Shown one piece after another: positions 9,163 through 17,999 of a DNA stretch of 54,353 nt. The DNA lies in contig JANPEZ010000020.1 of NCBI GenBank assembly GCA_031423155.1, positions 1-54,353 on the forward strand, read 5' to 3'. The notes below the pieces were generated by a model, which was not told the origin of the DNA, searched no databases, and saw only the letters and a list, made by a program, of their open reading frames with translations. Both the position numbers and the translations under genes were made by a program. Position 1 is the stretch's first letter, and each line of letters opens with the position of its first letter. This DNA is from JANPEZ01 sp031423155. Its GTDB lineage: Bacteria > Actinomycetota > UBA4738 > HRBIN12.

Positions 9163-9432
9163 CTACTTGAGCCGCGAGACCGCGGCCATCAGTTCTTCGA
9201 TCTTCTGGTCCCCGTCGCCGCGTTCGATGCTCTCTGCTACGCAGTGACGAACATGACCGTCCAGCAGACCCATCCCCACGGCCCGTAGGGCCGATGAGAC
9301 GGAGTTGAGCTGGGTGAGGATATCGATGCAGTACTTGTCCTCGTCGATCATCCTCTGCAGGCCTCGCACCTGCCCCTCGATGCGGCGCAGTCGATCCTGC
9401 AGGTCCTTCTTGTTCATCGCGTAGCCGTACAT
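9163..9432 (-). CDS. csoR: copper-sensing transcriptional repressor CsoR
   Basis: Cu+-responsive repressor of the DUF156 family: copper binding releases it from a G-tract palindrome. 89 residues, all-helical, with the Cys-His-Cys copper triad at C35, H60 and C64 (contexts DKYCIDIL and DGHVRHCVAE). The N-terminus is either the first ATG (9432) or the internal Met at residue 6 (9417). A matching palindrome (9451-9468) sits just upstream of its start and a second one (9680-9698) upstream of the YHS gene. First gene of csoR-copA-thioredoxin, and probably also read through from the YHS gene, whose stop is 37 nt upstream. Confidence 0.95.
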   Translation of the reverse strand: MYGYAMNKKDLQDRLRRIEGQVRGLQRMIDEDKYCIDILTQLNSVSSALRAVGMGLLDGHVRHCVAESIERGDGDQKIEELMAAVSRLK

Positions 9433-9450
9433 CCGACGCCTCCTTGGCAG

Positions 9451-9468
9451 GTACCCCCCTGGGGGTAC
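9451..9468. promoter_or_regulatory. CsoR operator upstream of csoR-copA
   Basis: GTACCCCCCTGGGGGTAC: perfect 8 bp inverted arms around a 2 bp centre. This is the G/C-tract palindrome recognised by CsoR-family repressors. It lies between the YHS stop codon and the csoR start, 18 nt upstream of the latter, where it can block transcription of csoR-copA. Confidence 0.88.
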
Positions 9469-9469
9469 G

Positions 9470-9634
9470 TCACATCCCTCTGTCGGCCGGGTCCATACCG
9501 ATGAAGTGCTGAGGGTCGGCTTTGAAGCGATCGAAGCAGCCGCTCGAGCAGAAGTAGTAGACGGTTCCTTCGTGCTCCCAGGCAGCCGCAGCCGTGTCCG
9601 GCTCCACCGTCATCCCGCAGACCGGATCGATCAT
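9470..9634 (-). CDS. small YHS-domain metal-binding protein
   Basis: 54 residues, a single YHS domain starting MIDPVCGMTV and containing the paired-cysteine FCSSGC. YHS modules occur free or fused to copper ATPases and are thought to bind or deliver metal. The true start is the ATG at 9634, preceded by AAGGAGAG; a longer frame to 9808 has no ribosome site and overlaps the CsoR box. It is the first gene of the copper operon, with a CsoR-type palindrome 46 nt upstream. A role as a small copper buffer or chaperone is inferred from context. Confidence 0.88.
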   Translation of the reverse strand: MIDPVCGMTVEPDTAAAAWEHEGTVYYFCSSGCFDRFKADPQHFIGMDPADRGM

Positions 9635-9679
9635 CGTCTCTCTCCTTATCTCGGCAGCACTTTCCTCACATGTATAACC

Positions 9680-9698
9680 TATACCCCCAGGGGGTATA
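9680..9698. promoter_or_regulatory. CsoR operator in the YHS / E1alpha-2 divergent region
   Basis: TATACCCCCAGGGGGTATA: 9 bp perfect inverted arms around one central base, the same class as the 9451 site. It sits in the 144 bp divergent region between the YHS gene (46 nt from its start) and the second E1alpha (81 nt from its start). Repression of the copper operon is expected; an effect on the E1 genes is possible but unproven. Confidence 0.88.
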
Positions 9699-9778
9699 TT
9701 CCCACCTGCGAGCCGGGCCTTGGACAGGAGTTCGTACCCACCGATGTAGAATCCGACCACGGTGCGAGGAGGCAGGGC

Positions 9779-10792
9779 TTGCCGACGAGGGTGAATGAGA
9801 CCCCACACGACGCTCTGGGCCTCTCCACCGAAGATCTGCTTTCGATGTACCGCACGATGCTGACCGCTCGCCTGCTGGACGAGGCAGCTTTCCGTCAGAA
9901 CCGCATGGGGCGTGCGCCTTTCGTGGTCCCGGTCTCAGGTCACGAAGGCTGCCAGGTCGGGACGGCCTGGCCGATGCGCCGTGGAACCGATATCTGGCTC
10001 CCTTACTACCGCGACGTCGCCGTGGTCCTGGCCGCCGGGATGACCCCGTACGAGATATTCCTGGGGGTCTTCGCCAAGGCCGACGACCCCTCCTCCGGCG
10101 GGCGCCAGATGCCCTCGCACTGGGGCTCCCGGCGCCTGGGGATAATCAGCGGGTCTTCGCCGATCGCCACGCAGGTTCCACATGCGGCCGGCATCGCATA
10201 CGCGATCCGTTTGCGCAAGGAAGAGGCCGTCGTCGGCTGCTGGTTCGGCGAAGGAGCCACCAGCGAGGGCGACTGGCACGAGGGCCTGAACTTCGCCGGC
10301 ATCCACAAGCTGCCCGTGATCTTCGTCTGCGAGAACAACCACTACGCGATCAGCGTTCCCCAGTCCAAGCAGATGGCGATCACCAACGTCGCCGATCGCG
10401 CCGCCGGCTACGGGTTCCCCGGGATGGTCGTGGACGGCAACGACGTACTCGCCTGCTACGCGGCGATGAAGACCGCGCACGACCGCGCACGGGCGGGCGA
10501 GGGTCCCACCTTGATCGAGTGCAAGACCTACCGTTTCCAGCCGCACACCTCCGATGATGACGATCGCTCCTACCGCAGCCGCGAAGAGGTCGAGGAAGCC
10601 AAGCACCACGACCCGTTGATCGAGTTCTCCACCTACCTTGCCGACCAGGCCGTCCTGGACGATGCCGGCGCCGAGGCCATGCGCGCGAAGATCAAGGACG
10701 AGATCGACGAGGCCATCACTGCCGCGTGGGACGCGCCCGACCCCGAACCCTCGTCTGCGATGCGCCACGTCTTCGCGGAGCAGGACGGATGA
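9779..10792 (+). CDS. 2-oxoacid dehydrogenase E1 component, alpha subunit (branched-chain type, second copy)
   Basis: ThDP-dependent E1alpha, 337 residues. The ThDP motif is GEGATSEGDWHEGLN (GEG at 157-159, rather than the first copy's GDG) closing at ENNHYAIS. The regions GRQMPSHWGSRRLGIIS and ISGSSPIATQVPHAAG are characteristic of branched-chain 2-oxoacid dehydrogenases. The start is a TTG with a perfect AGGAGG 6 nt upstream (9767-9772); the frame remains open to 9506 but that part lies over the YHS gene. The TGA overlaps the E1beta ATG. No E2 or E3 follows, so it probably uses the upstream E2/LpdA pair. Confidence 0.93.
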   Translation: MPTRVNETPHDALGLSTEDLLSMYRTMLTARLLDEAAFRQNRMGRAPFVVPVSGHEGCQVGTAWPMRRGTDIWLPYYRDVAVVLAAGMTPYEIFLGVFAKADDPSSGGRQMPSHWGSRRLGIISGSSPIATQVPHAAGIAYAIRLRKEEAVVGCWFGEGATSEGDWHEGLNFAGIHKLPVIFVCENNHYAISVPQSKQMAITNVADRAAGYGFPGMVVDGNDVLACYAAMKTAHDRARAGEGPTLIECKTYRFQPHTSDDDDRSYRSREEVEEAKHHDPLIEFSTYLADQAVLDDAGAEAMRAKIKDEIDEAITAAWDAPDPEPSSAMRHVFAEQDG

Positions 10793-11778
10793 CTACAAAG
10801 AACGTCGTAACCGCCATCCGAGACGCCCTCCATGACGAGATGGTCGAGGACGAAAGGATCGTCCTACTGGGAGAGGATGTCGGCGCGCGCGGAGGGGTCT
10901 TCCGCATATCGGACGGCTGGATGGACGAGTTCGGCGAGAGTCGCGTCATCGACACCCCTCTCGCCGAATCCGCCATCGTCGGTGTCGCGATAGGGATGGC
11001 CCTTCACGGCCTCCTGCCGGTCGCCGAGATCGAGTTCGCCGACTTCATCCACCCGGCCTTCGATCAGATCGTCTCTGAGGCCGCGCGCATGCGCTACCGG
11101 TCCAACGGCGACTTCGGCCTTCCGATGGTGATCCGCGCTCCGTGCGGTGGAGGCATCCACGGGGCGCTCTACCATTCGCAGTCGATCGAGACCTTCTACG
11201 CGCACGTCCCCGGGCTGAAGGTGGTGATGCCCTCGACACCGGCCGACGCTGCCGGGATGCTGCGATCAGCCCTGCGCGACCCCGATCCGGTCGTCTTCCT
11301 GGAGCACAAGAAGACCTACAGGGCGGTCAGTGGAGAGGTCCCAGATGGCGCGTACCTCACGCCGATCGGGCTTGCCGACATCAAGCGCGAGGGAACCGAC
11401 CTCTCGGTCATCAGCTACGGCTACTCGCTGCACCTTTGTCTGGATGCCGCCTCGCGTCTTCAGGATGATCACGGCATCTCTGTCGAGGTCCTCGACGTTC
11501 GGACGATCTCTCCGCTGGACAAGGAGACGATCCTGGCTTCAGTCCGCAAGACGGGCAAGGCGATGGTCGTCTACGAGGACAACCGGACCTACGGTGCGGG
11601 CGCCGAGATAGCCGCGACCATCGCCGAGGAAGCCATGTTCGATCTGGACGGGCCTATCGTGCGCATCGGAGGTCCCGACATCCCGGCCATGCCGTTCGCC
11701 GCCTCCTTGGAGCATTTCTACCTGCACCCTGAGCAGGCCGACGTCTACGACCGCATGCTCGAACTGGCCCGGTTCTAG
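10789..11778 (+). CDS. 2-oxoacid dehydrogenase E1 component, beta subunit (branched-chain type, second copy)
   Basis: 329 residues. Motifs LGEDVGARGGVFRISDG, TPLAESAIVGVAIGMALHG, RAPCGGGIHGALYHSQS, and a C-terminal transketolase domain (VEVLDVRTISPLDKETI). It starts at an ATG that overlaps the alpha stop by ATGA, so the two subunits are translationally coupled. It has clearly diverged from the first E1beta (3144-4187), so this is not a recent tandem copy. An 89 bp gap without an obvious terminator separates it from the large kinase. Confidence 0.93.
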   Translation: MTTKNVVTAIRDALHDEMVEDERIVLLGEDVGARGGVFRISDGWMDEFGESRVIDTPLAESAIVGVAIGMALHGLLPVAEIEFADFIHPAFDQIVSEAARMRYRSNGDFGLPMVIRAPCGGGIHGALYHSQSIETFYAHVPGLKVVMPSTPADAAGMLRSALRDPDPVVFLEHKKTYRAVSGEVPDGAYLTPIGLADIKREGTDLSVISYGYSLHLCLDAASRLQDDHGISVEVLDVRTISPLDKETILASVRKTGKAMVVYEDNRTYGAGAEIAATIAEEAMFDLDGPIVRIGGPDIPAMPFAASLEHFYLHPEQADVYDRMLELARF

Positions 11779-11867
11779 CGACTGACTAGCCCTAAAGGCC
11801 CACAGCCAAGCCCCGGACGGCCGAGTTCAGAAGCCCTATGGAGTCGTCGATACCTGCAGGGAGTCCA

Positions 11868-14800
11868 ATGAGCAGAAGATCGGATCCCACTCCGGAGGAG
11901 CGCCGGGCGAGGTCGGGAGCGCAGCGAGACCTGGTGGTCGTCGCCGTGATCGCCGCCGCCGTCTTCATCGCTGGCGTGGCTCTGAACATATGGGAGGCAA
12001 CCGACGGCTGGCTGAGCGCTCGATTCCGAAACAAGGAAGACGAGATCTACGCCCTGTTCGTCGTTGTCTCGGTGGCTCTCGCGGTGATCGCCGCCAGGCG
12101 TTGGCTTCAGGCTGCGAGGGAGTCACATCTTCGCGCAGAGACTGACAGACGTTTCCGAGCTCTGGTCGAAGAGGTTCCTGCAGTCACCTACACGTGGGAC
12201 CCGACGAAACCGACCGGAAGCGCGATGTATCCGTACGTGAGTCCGCAGATCGAGACCGTCCTTGGTTTCACTCCTCAGGAGTACCGAAGCACCCCAACCT
12301 TCTGGTTAGACCAGATCCACCCGGAGGACCGCGATCGCGTGATCGCCGCCTCAGATCACGCCGACCTTACCGGAGAGCCTTTCAACATCGAGTACCGCAC
12401 GTACACGAAGGACGGGCGCATCGTCTGGCTGCGCGACGAATCCGTGGTGGTGAAGCGAGACGCATCCGGCTCGGCCCTGCTCTCACAGGGCGTGATGTTC
12501 GACATCACCAAGCAGAAGGAGGCCGAGCAGCGCCTTCAGGAAACGGAGAACCGCTTCCGGACGATCGTCGAGCGCGTGCCGGCTGTCTCCTATGTCTGGG
12601 ACGGCGCGGACGAACCCGGGTCGGCCCCGGCGGCCTACATCAGCCCGCAGATAGAGCACCTTCTTGGATTCACCTCGGACGAGTGGCGCGCCGACCCTGA
12701 GATCTGGGCGCGGCGCTTGCATCCGGAAGACCTTCAACGGGTGCTCTCATCCTGGGAGAGGGCGGTCTCCTCCGGCGCATCATTCAGCAGCGTGTACCGG
12801 ATCTACACGGCCCGCGGAGAGCAGGTCTGGATCCGGGACGAGGCCGTCCCCGTCTCGGTGGGAAGGACCGGACTGCCCCTCTACCAAGGCGTCATGTTCG
12901 ATGTGACCGAGCAGAAGCAGGCCGAGAGCCGGCTGCGAGAGGCCGAAAGCAAGTTCCGCACGCTCGTCGAACAACTGCCGGCCGTGACATACATCGAGGA
13001 TCCGACTACAGGGGCGAACCTGTACATCAGTCCCCAGATCGAAGACATATTCGGATACACGCCGGAAGAATGGCTCGCCAGCCCGAATCTCTGGGAGGAG
13101 CGCCTGCATCCGGATGACCACGACTGGGTCGTTCAGGAGAACGCGCTCGACCTGGGTGACACCTGGAGCGTCGATTACCGAACCTTGGCCCGTGACGGTC
13201 GCGTCGTGTGGATACATAACGAGGCCGTCATGATCCGGAGCGAGAGTGGAGCACCCCTCTTCTGGCAGGGCGTCGTCTTCGACATCACCGAGCGCAAGGC
13301 CGCCGAGGCTCGGCTGAAAGAGGCGGAGCAGCGATACCGCGCGCTCGTGGAGCACCTGCCTGCTGTCGTCTACATGGATGCCGTCGACGAGGAGAGCACT
13401 GCCCTGTACATCAGCCCCCAGTACGAGGCGGTCTTCGGATTCACGGTTCAGGAACGACTGGACGACGCCGGCCTGTGGTTGCGACAGCTTCACCCCGACG
13501 ACCTCGAGCGAGTACAGGCCGAGTCCATCAGAACCAACGAGACCGGAGAACCCTTCCGGATCGAATACAGGTGGATCCGCAAGGACGGAAAGATCATCTG
13601 GGTTCGCGACGAGGCATACCTCGTGGGTGACGACGAAGGGAGCGACAAGTTCTGGCACGGAGTACTCATGGATGTCACCGAGCGCAAGGAGGCCGAAGAG
13701 GCACTGACGAGCCGGGACAGGATCCTGGAGGCCGCGGGGTTCGCTGCGGCAAGCTTCCTCAGTACTCCGGAATGGACCGACAGCATCGACGCGGTCCTTG
13801 AGCGCCTCGGCACGGCGGCCAACGCCAGTCGCGCCTACGTGTTCGAGAACGAGGTCGCCGCTGACGGAGATCTGCAGACAACCGGTCGCTTCGAGTGGGT
13901 CGAGGAGGGCATCACCTCGACGGCCTTCGAGGACTACAACATAGGTTTCTCTTACGAGGGGAACGGATTCTCACGCTGGGTCGAGGAACTGAGTGAGGGA
14001 ACCATCATCCATGGTCCAACGCGTGGCTTCCCCGATAGCGAGCAGGCGGACTTCGCTCAAGAGCAGGGGATCTTGTCATGCGCGGTCATGCCGATCTTCG
14101 TCGCGGACGAATGGTGGGGCTTCATCGGGTTCGACGATTGCCTCGAGCCTCGCGTTTGGCACCCGGCCGAGATCGAGGCCCTGACCGTCGCTGCGAACAC
14201 GCTTGCAGCCGCGATCGGACGAGAGCGCGCCGAGAAACGCCTGGCCCAAGCCGAGAGCCGCTACCGGACGTTGGTCGAAACGATCCCGGCCATAACGTAC
14301 GTCCAGCCCGTGGAGCCAGATGGTCCTCGGTACATCAGTCCTCAGCTGATGACGATGCTCGGATACTCCCCCGAGGAATGGGGGTGGGACATTTGGTTCC
14401 GATCGCTGCACCCGGACGACGCCGATCGGGTCATGGCCGAAGAGCACCGCACGGACGAGACGGGCGAACCCTTCCACCAGGAATACAGGATGTTCCACAA
14501 GGACGGGAGCCTGCTATGGGTTCAGGACGACGCCGTGCTCTTCAACGACGAGCAGGGCAGACCCAGCTACTGGCAGGGAGTCCGCATCGATATCACCTCC
14601 CGCAAGACCGCCGAAGAGAGCGTGCGCCGGGCCGAGGAGCGCTACCGCACACTCGTCGAAGAACTTCCAGCGGTCACCTACATAGACGCGCTAGGCGACG
14701 CGGATCCGTTCTCTTGGCCGACCCAGTACATCAGTCCTCAGGTCAAGGAGATCCTCGGCTACAGCCCGGAGGAGTGGAAAGCCGACCCGACGCTGTGGTC

Positions 14801-16205
14801 CAGCCTCGTCCATCCTGAGGACCGCGAACGGGCGCGCGAGGCGGACAGGCGCCACTTCGACACGGGAGAGCCTCTCGCGATCGACGTGAGGGTCACTGCT
14901 CGCGACGGGCAGGTCAAGTGGATACGCGATCAGGCGACGATGATCTACGACGATGAGGGCCGGCCGTACTTGAGTCAGGGGTTCTTGCTCGACATCACCG
15001 AACGCCGGGCTGCCGAGGAGCAGCTCCGGGAGGCCGAGCAGCGGTACCGGGCGATCGTCGAGCACGTCCCGGCGATCATCTACGTCGACCTTCCGGACGA
15101 ATCCCAAAGGACCGTCTACGTGAGCCCGCAGGTCGAAGAGGTCACCGGCATCACGCAGCAGGAATGGATAGACGACCCGGACTGCTGGCTGAAAGCCATA
15201 CACCCCGACGACCGCGAGGACGCGCGAGAGAGCTTCGTCGCCGCGCTTCGCGAGAGCCTGCCTTGGAGCGCCGAGTACCGGATGATCACCCGAGACGGGC
15301 GGACGATCTGGTTGCGAGACGACTGCGCCATGATGCGAGACGACGAGGGCACTCCCCTGTTCATCCAGGGCGTGATCTTCGATATCACCGAGCGAAAGCT
15401 CGCCGAAGAAGCCTTGCGCGATTCCGAGCAGCGTGAACGGCAGGCCGCCGAGCGCCTGCGCGATCTGGACGAGATGAAGAACACTTTCCTGGCGGCGGTC
15501 TCCCACGAGTTGCGGAGCCCGTTGACCTCGATCCTTGGCCTTTCCCTGACCCTGGAGAGACAGAGCGAACTACCGGCTGAGGATCAGGCGGACCTGCTCG
15601 AGCGACTCTCCACCAACGCGCGCAAGCTCGACCGGCTGCTCAAGGATCTGCTGGACATCGACCGGCTGAGTCGCGGGATCGTTACGCCCCTGTATCGCAT
15701 AACCGATGTCGGCACCCTCGCCCGCCGGATGGTCACATCGATCGAGGCGCTCGCGGACAGGACTGTCGTGGTCGAGATCGACCCCGTAGTGATCAGCATC
15801 GACCAGGCGAAGGTAGAACGGATAATCGAGAACCTGATGGTCAACGCGGTTAGACACACGACACCGGACCGGACCATCTGGCTGAAGGTTCGCGAGCAAG
15901 ACGGTGGGGCGCTGATAGCGGTCGAAGACGATGGCGTTGGCGTCCCCATGGACCTTAGGGAGGCGATCTTCGAGCCCTTCACCCAAGGTCCGACCCCTTC
16001 CTCACACTCCCCCGGCACCGGCATCGGCCTCTCGCTGGTGGGTCGGTTCGCCGAGCTTCATCGAGGCAGGGCCTGGGTCGAGGAACGAGAAGGGGGCGGA
16101 GCATCCTTCAGGGTCTTCCTGCCTCAGGGTCCGCGGGACGTTGCCGAGGATCCGTCGGGAAGCGATGAGGCGCCGGCAACAAGCGATGCCGCCCTCCGTC
16201 GATAG
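11868..16205 (+). CDS. giant membrane-anchored hybrid-sensing histidine kinase (7 PAS, 1 GAF)
   Basis: 1445 residues from the ATG at 11868 (AGGGAG 4 nt upstream); an earlier in-frame ATG at 11838 lacks a ribosome site. Two N-terminal membrane segments (~22-41, ~61-77) are followed by four PAS-PAC units (~95-605), one GAF domain (~620-785), three more PAS-PAC units (~797-1175), a HisKA dimerisation helix with phospho-acceptor H1213 (SHELRSPL), and HATPase (N box ENLMVNAVRH, G1 VEDDGVGVP, G2 GTGIGLSL). Each PAS repeats a common plan: LVE-LPAVTY, YISPQIE, LHPDD, TGEPF, DITERK. No receiver domain and no adjacent response regulator. Ligands cannot be told from sequence. A four-PAS paralogue lies at 37420. 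Confidence 0.9.
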   Translation: MSRRSDPTPEERRARSGAQRDLVVVAVIAAAVFIAGVALNIWEATDGWLSARFRNKEDEIYALFVVVSVALAVIAARRWLQAARESHLRAETDRRFRALVEEVPAVTYTWDPTKPTGSAMYPYVSPQIETVLGFTPQEYRSTPTFWLDQIHPEDRDRVIAASDHADLTGEPFNIEYRTYTKDGRIVWLRDESVVVKRDASGSALLSQGVMFDITKQKEAEQRLQETENRFRTIVERVPAVSYVWDGADEPGSAPAAYISPQIEHLLGFTSDEWRADPEIWARRLHPEDLQRVLSSWERAVSSGASFSSVYRIYTARGEQVWIRDEAVPVSVGRTGLPLYQGVMFDVTEQKQAESRLREAESKFRTLVEQLPAVTYIEDPTTGANLYISPQIEDIFGYTPEEWLASPNLWEERLHPDDHDWVVQENALDLGDTWSVDYRTLARDGRVVWIHNEAVMIRSESGAPLFWQGVVFDITERKAAEARLKEAEQRYRALVEHLPAVVYMDAVDEESTALYISPQYEAVFGFTVQERLDDAGLWLRQLHPDDLERVQAESIRTNETGEPFRIEYRWIRKDGKIIWVRDEAYLVGDDEGSDKFWHGVLMDVTERKEAEEALTSRDRILEAAGFAAASFLSTPEWTDSIDAVLERLGTAANASRAYVFENEVAADGDLQTTGRFEWVEEGITSTAFEDYNIGFSYEGNGFSRWVEELSEGTIIHGPTRGFPDSEQADFAQEQGILSCAVMPIFVADEWWGFIGFDDCLEPRVWHPAEIEALTVAANTLAAAIGRERAEKRLAQAESRYRTLVETIPAITYVQPVEPDGPRYISPQLMTMLGYSPEEWGWDIWFRSLHPDDADRVMAEEHRTDETGEPFHQEYRMFHKDGSLLWVQDDAVLFNDEQGRPSYWQGVRIDITSRKTAEESVRRAEERYRTLVEELPAVTYIDALGDADPFSWPTQYISPQVKEILGYSPEEWKADPTLWSSLVHPEDRERAREADRRHFDTGEPLAIDVRVTARDGQVKWIRDQATMIYDDEGRPYLSQGFLLDITERRAAEEQLREAEQRYRAIVEHVPAIIYVDLPDESQRTVYVSPQVEEVTGITQQEWIDDPDCWLKAIHPDDREDARESFVAALRESLPWSAEYRMITRDGRTIWLRDDCAMMRDDEGTPLFIQGVIFDITERKLAEEALRDSEQRERQAAERLRDLDEMKNTFLAAVSHELRSPLTSILGLSLTLERQSELPAEDQADLLERLSTNARKLDRLLKDLLDIDRLSRGIVTPLYRITDVGTLARRMVTSIEALADRTVVVEIDPVVISIDQAKVERIIENLMVNAVRHTTPDRTIWLKVREQDGGALIAVEDDGVGVPMDLREAIFEPFTQGPTPSSHSPGTGIGLSLVGRFAELHRGRAWVEEREGGGASFRVFLPQGPRDVAEDPSGSDEAPATSDAALRR

Positions 16206-16216
16206 ACTCGGACGCG

Positions 16217-17164
16217 ATGACCGACCACAACCCGCATCGGCGCCGCCTCTATCTGCCGATAGTGCAGACGACCGCGGGCCCGATCCTCACCGATCGCAAG
16301 CCCCCTTGGCTCAAGGTCCGCCTTCAAACTGGCCCCAACTACTCCGAACTCAAAGGGATCATGCGCAGTCTGGATCTCAACACGGTTTGCGAGGAGGCGG
16401 CCTGCCCCAACATCGGAGAATGCTGGGAGGCGCGAGAAGCGACCTTCCTCATCCTGGGCTCCAAGTGCACCCGCCGCTGCGGGTTCTGCGATGTGATGAC
16501 CGCAAAGCCCGAACCCGTCCAGGAGGACGAGCCCGAAAGGATCGCAGAGGCAGTCTCGGCGATGGGACTTCGATACGTCGTGCTGACGGGAGTCGCGCGC
16601 GACGATCTTGCCGATGGCGGTGCCCGGATCTGGGCAGAGGTCATCCGCGCGGTGCGAGAGGCCGTCCCGGGATGCAGGGTGGAGGTTCTGCCCTCCGACT
16701 TCAAGGGAGGCGAGCCGGACATCGCGACCGTGATCGCGGCCGAGCCGGACGTCTTCGCCCATAACTTGGAGACCGTCCGCCGCCTTCACGACAAGATCCG
16801 CCCTGCGTTCGGATATGACCGCACGCTCGGCGTGCTCCGCTACGCCAAGTCGCTCCGCCCGGGTCAGATAACCAAGTCGAACCTGATCTTGGGCATGGGC
16901 GAGCGCCCCGAAGAGGTCGCTGTCGCCATGGCGGACCTTCGCGACGCCGGATGCGATCTCGTGACGATGGGCCAGTACCTTCAGCCGACCAAACTGCACC
17001 TGCCCGTCGACCGCTGGGTCACGCCGGAGGAGTTCGCCGAGCACAAGCGGAGCGGCGAGGCCCTGGGGATCCCGCACGTGGAGGCCGGGCCCCTGGTCCG
17101 CTCCAGCTATCACGCCGGTGATCAATTCCGGCGCGCCACCGACGCGCTCGCTGCCGCACATTGA
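16217..17164 (+). CDS. lipA: lipoyl synthase
   Basis: Radical SAM enzyme that inserts two sulfurs into the octanoyl chain on E2 or H protein. 315 residues. It has both iron-sulfur cluster motifs: the auxiliary cluster in CEEAACPNIGEC and the radical SAM CTRRCGFC, plus the C-terminal RSSYHA serine that ligates the auxiliary cluster. The ATG at 16217 is 11 nt past the kinase stop. It completes the lipoate pathway begun by lipB at 5504. The next element, rnpB, is convergent with its 3' end 11 nt from the lipA stop. Confidence 0.97.
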   Translation: MTDHNPHRRRLYLPIVQTTAGPILTDRKPPWLKVRLQTGPNYSELKGIMRSLDLNTVCEEAACPNIGECWEAREATFLILGSKCTRRCGFCDVMTAKPEPVQEDEPERIAEAVSAMGLRYVVLTGVARDDLADGGARIWAEVIRAVREAVPGCRVEVLPSDFKGGEPDIATVIAAEPDVFAHNLETVRRLHDKIRPAFGYDRTLGVLRYAKSLRPGQITKSNLILGMGERPEEVAVAMADLRDAGCDLVTMGQYLQPTKLHLPVDRWVTPEEFAEHKRSGEALGIPHVEAGPLVRSSYHAGDQFRRATDALAAAH

Positions 17165-17175
17165 AGCCGAAAGGT

Positions 17176-17544
17176 GGAGGAGCCGGCCTGTAAGCCGGAT
17201 CCTGTGCGCCGCGCTCGCGCGCGACCGGCGGCCATCTGTCTCGGGGCGTCGCCGCCCCGCCGGTCCGTTCTCCGGACCGATGCGACCTACCCGGCAGCAA
17301 CGGGCGGGCCGCCCAGCTGCCTGCTTGGCCTTGCTCCGGGTGGGGCTTGCCTAGCCGGCACGGTCGCCCGCGCCGCTGGTGAGCTCTTACCTCACCGTTT
17401 CACCCTTACCGGTCTCCCGGCGGTCTGCTTTCTGTTGCGCTTCCGCGAGGTCGCCCCCGCCCGGCTCTCGCCGGCACCCTGCCCTGCGGAGTCCGGACTT
17501 TCCTCGAACGGTTGCCCGCCCGCGGCCGCCCGGCCGGCTCCTCC
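17176..17544 (-). ncRNA. rnpB: RNase P RNA, bacterial class A
   Basis: Catalytic RNA that trims tRNA 5' leaders. About 369 nt on the minus strand. Terminal helix P1 is a 13 bp perfect pair between GGAGGAGCCGGCC at 17176-17188 (plus-strand sense) and its complement at 17532-17544. Reading the minus strand, the conserved block GAGGAAAGTCCGGACTC follows the 5' end, then the CAGAAAGCAGA-like segment and a GGTGAGGTAAGAGCTCACC hairpin. Ends are set from P1 and may be a few bases off. Open frames crossing this region are meaningless. Confidence 0.93.
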
Positions 17545-17561
17545 GCAACCGAGGGTAACGG

Positions 17562-17999
17562 CTAGCGGTTCCGCGCCGCCAGCCAGGTGTCCACGCCGAG
17601 GTTGGCGAGACGGTCGGCGTGCTCGTTCTTCTCTCTGGGAACATGCTCGAATCGCACCTTTGAGAAGCGTCTGGTTTCGGCTACCACCTCATCGAAGAGC
17701 ACCCGGATGTGGGGAGTCTTGACCCGGTACTCCCCCGTAAGCTGCTTGATGAGCAGCTGACTGTCCGACTTGAGGGTCACCTCGGTGGCACCTAGCTCCT
17801 TGGCCCGGGCCAGTCCGCGGATCGCGGCGGTGTACTCGGCGACGTTGTTGGTCGTCTCACCCAGGCCCTCGGCGATCTCGGCCAGAACTTCACCACCGGA
17901 ACCGAGGATGGCAACGCCGATACCGGCCGGACCGGGATTGCCGCGGGCGGCGCCGTCGGTACAGACCTGGACGGCTAGCCGATCAGGATCCGCCGGCAG
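17562..17999 (-). CDS. rnhA: ribonuclease HI family protein, probable CTG start
   Basis: Degrades the RNA strand of RNA-DNA hybrids. 145 residues from the proposed start. The acidic active site is present: Asp in VCTDGAARGNPGPAG, Glu in NNVAEYTAA, Asp in LKSDSQLLIKQL and the C-terminal HADRLAN Asp. The conserved N-terminus has no ATG, GTG or TTG in frame: a TGA at 18003-18005 is followed only by GTA CTG CCG before the fold begins. CTG at 17999 with upstream AGAGG is therefore the likely start. It overlaps the end of the zinc-ribbon gene by 25 nt in another frame. It lacks the phosphatase domain fused to RNase H in some actinobacteria. Confidence 0.85.
   Translation of the reverse strand: MPADPDRLAVQVCTDGAARGNPGPAGIGVAILGSGGEVLAEIAEGLGETTNNVAEYTAAIRGLARAKELGATEVTLKSDSQLLIKQLTGEYRVKTPHIRVLFDEVVAETRRFSKVRFEHVPREKNEHADRLANLGVDTWLAARNR

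Noticed and set aside
17174..17722. 182-codon plus-strand frame
   Set aside because: It crosses RNase P RNA and the RNase HI gene antisense; it is a shadow of an RNA gene.
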